Shown: piece after piece, positions 60,257 through 64,000 of the stretch
Layout: the number at the start of each line of letters is the position of its first letter
How positions within the stretch are numbered: position 1 is the stretch's first letter
Source: Photobacterium sp. JCM 19050
Lineage (GTDB): Bacteria; Pseudomonadota; Gammaproteobacteria; Enterobacterales; Vibrionaceae
Assembly: GCA_001310455.1 (NCBI GenBank)
Contig: BAXG01000029.1
Span: forward strand, 1-64,000
Direction: 5' to 3'
DNA length: 64,000 nucleotides
Made by a program: the position numbers and the translations under genes
The notes under the pieces: model-generated
The model's database searches: none
The model's input: only the letters and a program-made list of their open reading frames with translations
What the model was told of the DNA's origin: nothing

Positions 60257-61877
60257 ATGAAACGGCGCATAAGCCATATAAACTTTACCTTGCTCGTGGC
60301 AGTTTTCTTCGCTTCGGCACAAAATGCCGGACTTTGGACCCACTTGTTCGACATTCTTTCCCAATCCCAGCCAATTGACTGGGGTTTCGTTGCCAGCATT
60401 CCGTTATTCATCTCGGTTCTGTGCTTCACACTTTTTACGCTGTTGGTTTGGCCCGTCGTATATAAAATCATCGTTCCGCTGCTGATTACTCTGTCGACAT
60501 TGGCCACTTTTGCGATGGTGACCTACGGTCAATATTTCAACTACGACATGATCGTTAACATCTTTGAGACCAATCAAAGCGAAGCCACCAGTTACCTCTC
60601 TTTCTCTCTGGCGCTCTGGGTTTTGGCACTTGTTGTGTTGCCAATTATCGCCGTGCTTTCCGTGAAAGTAGAATTCCCTAAATCTTTACGTCGGCTGCTG
60701 TTCCAAAAAGTCATTTCTATTGTCTGCGCATTGGCAGTTGCGGGCGGCGTGGCTGCATTGTACTACAAAGACTACGCCTCACTTGTCAGGAACCATGGTG
60801 AAGTCAAATCACTGATAAACCCGACCAATTATCTCAGTGCAACCTTCCGCTATGCCAAATACAGCCTGTACGAGAAAAACCTGCCGTTTACAGAATTAGG
60901 CACCGATGCAAAAGACAACAACAAAAGTAAGAAACCTAACGTTGTGGTTCTGGTTGTTGGGGAAACATCCCGTGGAATGAACTATTCCCTTAATGGCTAC
61001 AGCCGGGTTACCAACGCGCCTGGCTAAAGAAGACGTGATTAGCTTCCAGCATGTAACGTCCTGCGGAACGGCAACAGCGGTATCCGTACCTTGCATGTTT
61101 TCAGTGCTGAACCACGATAACTACAACGCAATTACCGCACGCCACCAAGAAGGCCTATTGGACGTGCTGGAACATGCGGGTATCGATGTAAGCTGGAAAG
61201 ACAATGACGGCGGCTGTAAAGGTGTCTGTGACCGAGTCGAACATATCACTATCGACCCTTCAAAATACCCACAGCAGTGCGCAGAAGGCACCTGTTACGA
61301 CAGTGTGTTGCTAGACGGCCTTGAAAACAAAGTACGTAATGCGAAACATGATACCGTTATCGTGTTACACCTTATTGGCAGTCACGGTCCGACCTATTTC
61401 AAACGATATCCAGAAAAGTTCCGGGTATTTACACCTACTTGTGACACCGCTGAAATTCAGGACTGTTCACAGCAGGCGCTCTTGAACACCTATGACAACA
61501 CCATTGTCTACACCGACTACATTCTCAGCCGGATAATTAGTGTTCTTAAAACCAACGATTTACAGCATAATACCGCCCTGCTCTACCTTTCGGACCACGG
61601 CGAGTCACTGGGTGAGAGCGGGATTTACCTTCACGGTTTGCCCTATGACATTGCACCTGCAGAGCAAAAAACCGTTCCTATGATCATGTGGATGTCTCCA
61701 TCTTATACAGAGCATCACAATATCAATCGCGAATGCATTGTCAAAAACGCTGAAAACAAAGAGTATTCACAAGACAACTTATTTCATACCATTCTGGGTA
61801 TGATGTCTGTCACCACAAAAACGTATCAGCCCGGGATGGATATCCTGGCCGGTTGTGAGAATGGTACAGCTCACTGA
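60257..61877 (+). CDS. eptA: Lipid A phosphoethanolamine transferase EptA
   Basis: Rejoined across a frameshift near 61020, this protein of about 540 residues has five N-terminal membrane spans and a periplasmic alkaline-phosphatase-fold domain. The nucleophile Thr is in VVGETSRGMNYS. Other marks are HVTSCGTATAVSVPCMFS (with disulphide Cys), WKDNDGGCKGVCDRV, HLIGSHGPTY and LSDHGESLGESGIYLHGLPY. It transfers phosphoethanolamine from phosphatidylethanolamine to lipid A, which lowers polymyxin sensitivity. The start at 60257 has GGGGG upstream. It is followed by dgkA. Confidence 0.9.
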
Positions 61878-61895
61878 CTGAGGTGAACAGGCTAT

Positions 61896-61918
61896 GCCGC
61901 CCTGTCGTTTAGGGCGGC
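61896..61918 (+). terminator. Hairpin between eptA and dgkA
   Basis: GCCGCCCT and AGGGCGGC form an 8-bp stem with a seven-base loop, followed by only a short T run. It lies 18 bp after the eptA stop, so it may reduce rather than end read-through into dgkA. Confidence 0.5.
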
Positions 61919-61953
61919 TTTGCACATACGAAATATAAGAGAGAAACAAACTG

Positions 61954-62313
61954 ATGAAACCACAAGTTACCGGGCTAAAGCGAATCGTCGATGCAACCGG
62001 TTATTCAATTCAAGGGCTGCAAGCCGCGTGGAAAAACGAGGCAGCTTTCCGACAGGAGCTCATCCTCCTTGTCATTATGACCGGCGTGACTTTTTTCCTG
62101 CCCGTTAACCATATCGAACAACTTTTGATGATCGCCAGCCTGTTCCTGGTTGTTATTGTTGAACTGCTAAATTCAGCGATAGAGGCCGTTGTTGACCGCA
62201 TTGGACCAGAGCGCCACGAACTGAGTGGGCGAGCAAAAGATATTGGCTCAGCTGCCGTATTTGTTTCTTTGCTCCTGGTTGTCATCACGTGGGGAAGTAT
62301 TCTTCTGTTCTGA
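61954..62313 (+). CDS. dgkA: Diacylglycerol kinase DgkA
   Basis: This 119-residue membrane kinase is of the normal DgkA length. It carries GYSIQGLQAAWKNEAAFRQE and the active-site signature VELLNSAIEAVVDRIGPERH, with three membrane spans. It phosphorylates diacylglycerol to phosphatidic acid. EptA upstream releases diacylglycerol from phosphatidylethanolamine, so the pairing recycles the by-product. The frame is intact. Confidence 0.93.
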   Translation: MKPQVTGLKRIVDATGYSIQGLQAAWKNEAAFRQELILLVIMTGVTFFLPVNHIEQLLMIASLFLVVIVELLNSAIEAVVDRIGPERHELSGRAKDIGSAAVFVSLLLVVITWGSILLF

Positions 62314-62320
62314 TTGTTTT

Positions 62321-62351
62321 AACCGGGCAGATATCTGACTGTCCGGTTTTT
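62321..62351 (+). terminator. Terminator of dgkA
   Basis: AACCGG and CCGGTT pair, with an inner CAGATATCTG fold, and the hairpin is followed by a T run 8 bp after the dgkA stop. Confidence 0.7.
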
Positions 62352-62827
62352 CACATCTTCTTGTCTGAATAACTGATATTCATAGCAAAAAAATATCCGA
62401 AAAGACTCAGATCTCATCTTTAAGACACCACTATCACCCCAGTCTACGTTAATTTGAAATAAGTAATAACAAGTACATAGCATTGATACTGTTTGGGTTG
62501 TCGTTCTCTGTAAAAATATTGAGATTGAAATTTAAACGATCTTGTATCGGAAAAAGGCAGAGTTTTCGATTTTTGAGAATCAAAACTCAGAAAGCGCATG
62601 TCTTCAATTGGTGAAAGTCAAGAATTCCAATTTGGCGATTTGCGTAAAAAACAAACCAACTCAGACGTCACTTATCGTTACTTTTTGATGTGGATCTCTT
62701 CGATATTTCCACAAATTTGACCCATATAAATTGGTACATATTCCGAGCATACTTGCCAGAATATAAATACCTATGGCCTTTGCTGTCACCGCGTGGCAAA
62801 TAATAACCAGAATGGGTGTGAATACAT
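62352..62827. promoter_or_regulatory. Intergenic region upstream of the small secreted protein
   Basis: This 476-bp stretch has no gene. At 62509-62526 it reads TGTAAAAATATTGAGATT, which matches the palindromic motif at only 13 of 18 positions, with one half-site intact. I regard that as a weak hint. Nothing else is visible. Confidence 0.3.
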
Positions 62828-63277
62828 ATGCGACATGTTTTTAAGATATTTTTTATCGTTGTTTTAACATTGAGTGTATTCGAGTCATCTGCGTTTCCAT
62901 TCTCTACTTCACTTTATTCCGGCCCCGGAGTAAAACCACCTTTAGCCCCCGAACAACCTCTTTTGCTCAATACCCCTCACAAACAGTCTGACAATTCGTT
63001 TTTGCACCAGAATCCCGTCTTGTTTGACACGCCGCTTTTTGACCGGTTACAGGCATACCGGGCAGAGCTTGCAGATCATGAACCGGAACATCCAGAAGCG
63101 GTCCCGACACTGCAATCTCTGAAAGCTTATCATCTGAATGCCCTCGCTCTTCAAGCCAAATACTTCTCCCCTTTTGAGCGTCAACAATTATTTCTCAGGG
63201 AGAACAGTCTACGGCGTCAAGCGCTGGAAAAAATGGCTCGTCGGCTGAAAGGGCTTTCTTCCAAAACCATCAAGTAG
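62828..63277 (+). CDS. Small secreted protein of unknown function
   Basis: This 149-residue protein has an N-terminal signal (KIFFIVVLTLSVFESSA) with a likely cleavage before FPFS. A Pro-rich linker follows (GPGVKPPLAPEQP). The C half is basic and helical, with LKAYHLNALALQAKYFSPFE and RRQALEKMARRLKG. I do not recognise a family. It stands alone with a long AT-rich upstream region. It should be periplasmic or secreted. Confidence 0.6.
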   Translation: MRHVFKIFFIVVLTLSVFESSAFPFSTSLYSGPGVKPPLAPEQPLLLNTPHKQSDNSFLHQNPVLFDTPLFDRLQAYRAELADHEPEHPEAVPTLQSLKAYHLNALALQAKYFSPFERQQLFLRENSLRRQALEKMARRLKGLSSKTIK

Positions 63278-63401
63278 TCAATCATTTATCGATTCACTCA
63301 TCTCATTGCAGATAATGAAAACAAACACTTATATAGCAATCACTTTCGCGCTATTCTGGGTTTGATTGCCTCAAAGAGCCCAAGGTTAAGGAAAGCCGCA
63401 C

Positions 63402-64000
63402 ATGAAGGTGAAAGTATTTTTAGTTGACGCATTTTGTTTGAATGGTGAGGGAGGAAACCCGGCAGGCGTTGTTCTTGATGCGGAAAGCCTGGATAAGGAA
63501 CAAATGCAGGCCATAGCCAGTCAGGTAGGATTTTCGGAGACTGCATTTGTGTCGATCGATGCAAAGCAGAGCCTGACTGTCCGATACTTCACTCCGGTTA
63601 GCGAAGTCATGTTCTGCGGCCACGCAACGCTCGCAGCATTCTTTACACTGTACTCAGAAAGGCGGATCGAACCGGGCACTTACCAATTTAGTACTCAAGC
63701 AGATTGCCTGTCCGTGGATATTTCTGAAAAAGGCGACATTTTGGTCTCCTACCCTGCGCCAAAATTCCTGGGTCAACTTCCGGTTGAAGAAATCGCGCCG
63801 CTTTTTAACCTCAATCCTGTCGATCTGGATGTCGACTCCCTTCCTATTAACATCATTTCTGTTGGGGCCAACGATGTCATCGTCCCCGTCAGCTCCGGGA
63901 TGCTCGACACTGTCGAACCAAACCTGGATGCGATTAATGCGTACTGCCAATCCCACGATGTCCTTGCCTTCCATCTATTTGAGTTCTCTATTGACGATGA
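63402..64000 (+). CDS. PhzF-family isomerase-like protein, cut by window edge
   Basis: About 199 codons are visible before the right edge with no stop. The start MKVKVFLVDAFCLNGEGGNP-AG and the following VGFSETAFV and VRYFTPVSEVMFCGHATLAA are the PhzF hallmarks (GNPAG, the active-site Glu in SETAF, and CGHAT). Family members are isomerases or epimerases of small metabolites. AAGGAAAG lies 8 bp upstream of the ATG. The gene is not related to its neighbours by overlap. Confidence 0.88.
   Translation, partial: MKVKVFLVDAFCLNGEGGNPAGVVLDAESLDKEQMQAIASQVGFSETAFVSIDAKQSLTVRYFTPVSEVMFCGHATLAAFFTLYSERRIEPGTYQFSTQADCLSVDISEKGDILVSYPAPKFLGQLPVEEIAPLFNLNPVDLDVDSLPINIISVGANDVIVPVSSGMLDTVEPNLDAINAYCQSHDVLAFHLFEFSIDD

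Noticed and set aside
1-64000. CRISPR arrays, tRNA or rRNA genes, integrase-flanked prophage
   Set aside because: I saw no regularly spaced repeats, cloverleaf-like or rRNA stretches, and no integrase, capsid or terminase frames.

Overview
The window looks like the chromosome of a marine gammaproteobacterium, most likely a Vibrionaceae member of roughly 50% GC (Grimontia, Enterovibrio or a relative is my guess). The evidence is the arginine decarboxylase/antiporter/pdxY block, the eptA-dgkA pair, a DUF6482-type gene, and short repeats ending in TATACCCAAGCCACCTCAAG, which resemble repeats I recall from vibrios. The taxonomic call is an inference.

Positions 1-41 kb form a nearly complete exosortase-A (XrtA/PEP-CTERM) exopolysaccharide and protein-sorting locus. 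A divergent core is centred on the intergenic region 27987-28461. Leftward run a split initiating sugar transferase, deacetylase, FemAB-like protein, TIGR03087-type glycosyltransferase, XrtA-EpsI, acyltransferase, amidotransferase and two GT4 glycosyltransferases. Rightward run the export lipoprotein, chain-length protein, BY-kinase, outer-membrane barrel and ExeA-like ATPase. To the left lie an XrtA-type O-ligase, a three-gene GDP-heptose operon (hddA-gmhA-hddC), two flippases around an ATP-grasp/tyrosine-phosphatase fusion and a WalW-like deacetylase, a membrane-anchored beta-helix protein, an acetyltransferase and the TPR lipoprotein PrsT. To the right lie a four-gene HprK-like/PqqD-like/nucleotidyltransferase module led by a Tat-secreted unknown, then the PrsK-PrsR two-component system. 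No PEP-CTERM substrate protein is encoded in the window. A palindrome close to TGTCTCAATATTGAGACA recurs in five intergenic regions, four of them inside this locus.

Positions 41-64 kb hold more ordinary genes: an SDR enzyme, a GT4, a hexapeptide acetyltransferase, DUF445, a GT2, the AdiA-type arginine decarboxylase with a PotE-like antiporter and divergent pdxY (tandem ARG-box-like sites between them), an EamA exporter, DUF2834, DinB-like, DUF6482-like, a YhhY-like GNAT, AraC-GyrI, a GGDEF-EAL protein, MATE, EptA, DgkA, a small secreted unknown, and the start of a PhzF-family gene cut by the right edge.

The sequence has about 39 apparent single-base frameshifts in 26 genes, including well-conserved metabolic ones. 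Almost every broken frame can be rejoined to a full-length family member, so I read them as assembly or sequencing indels and give rejoined coordinates throughout. Domain and family calls come from reading the translations, not from searches.
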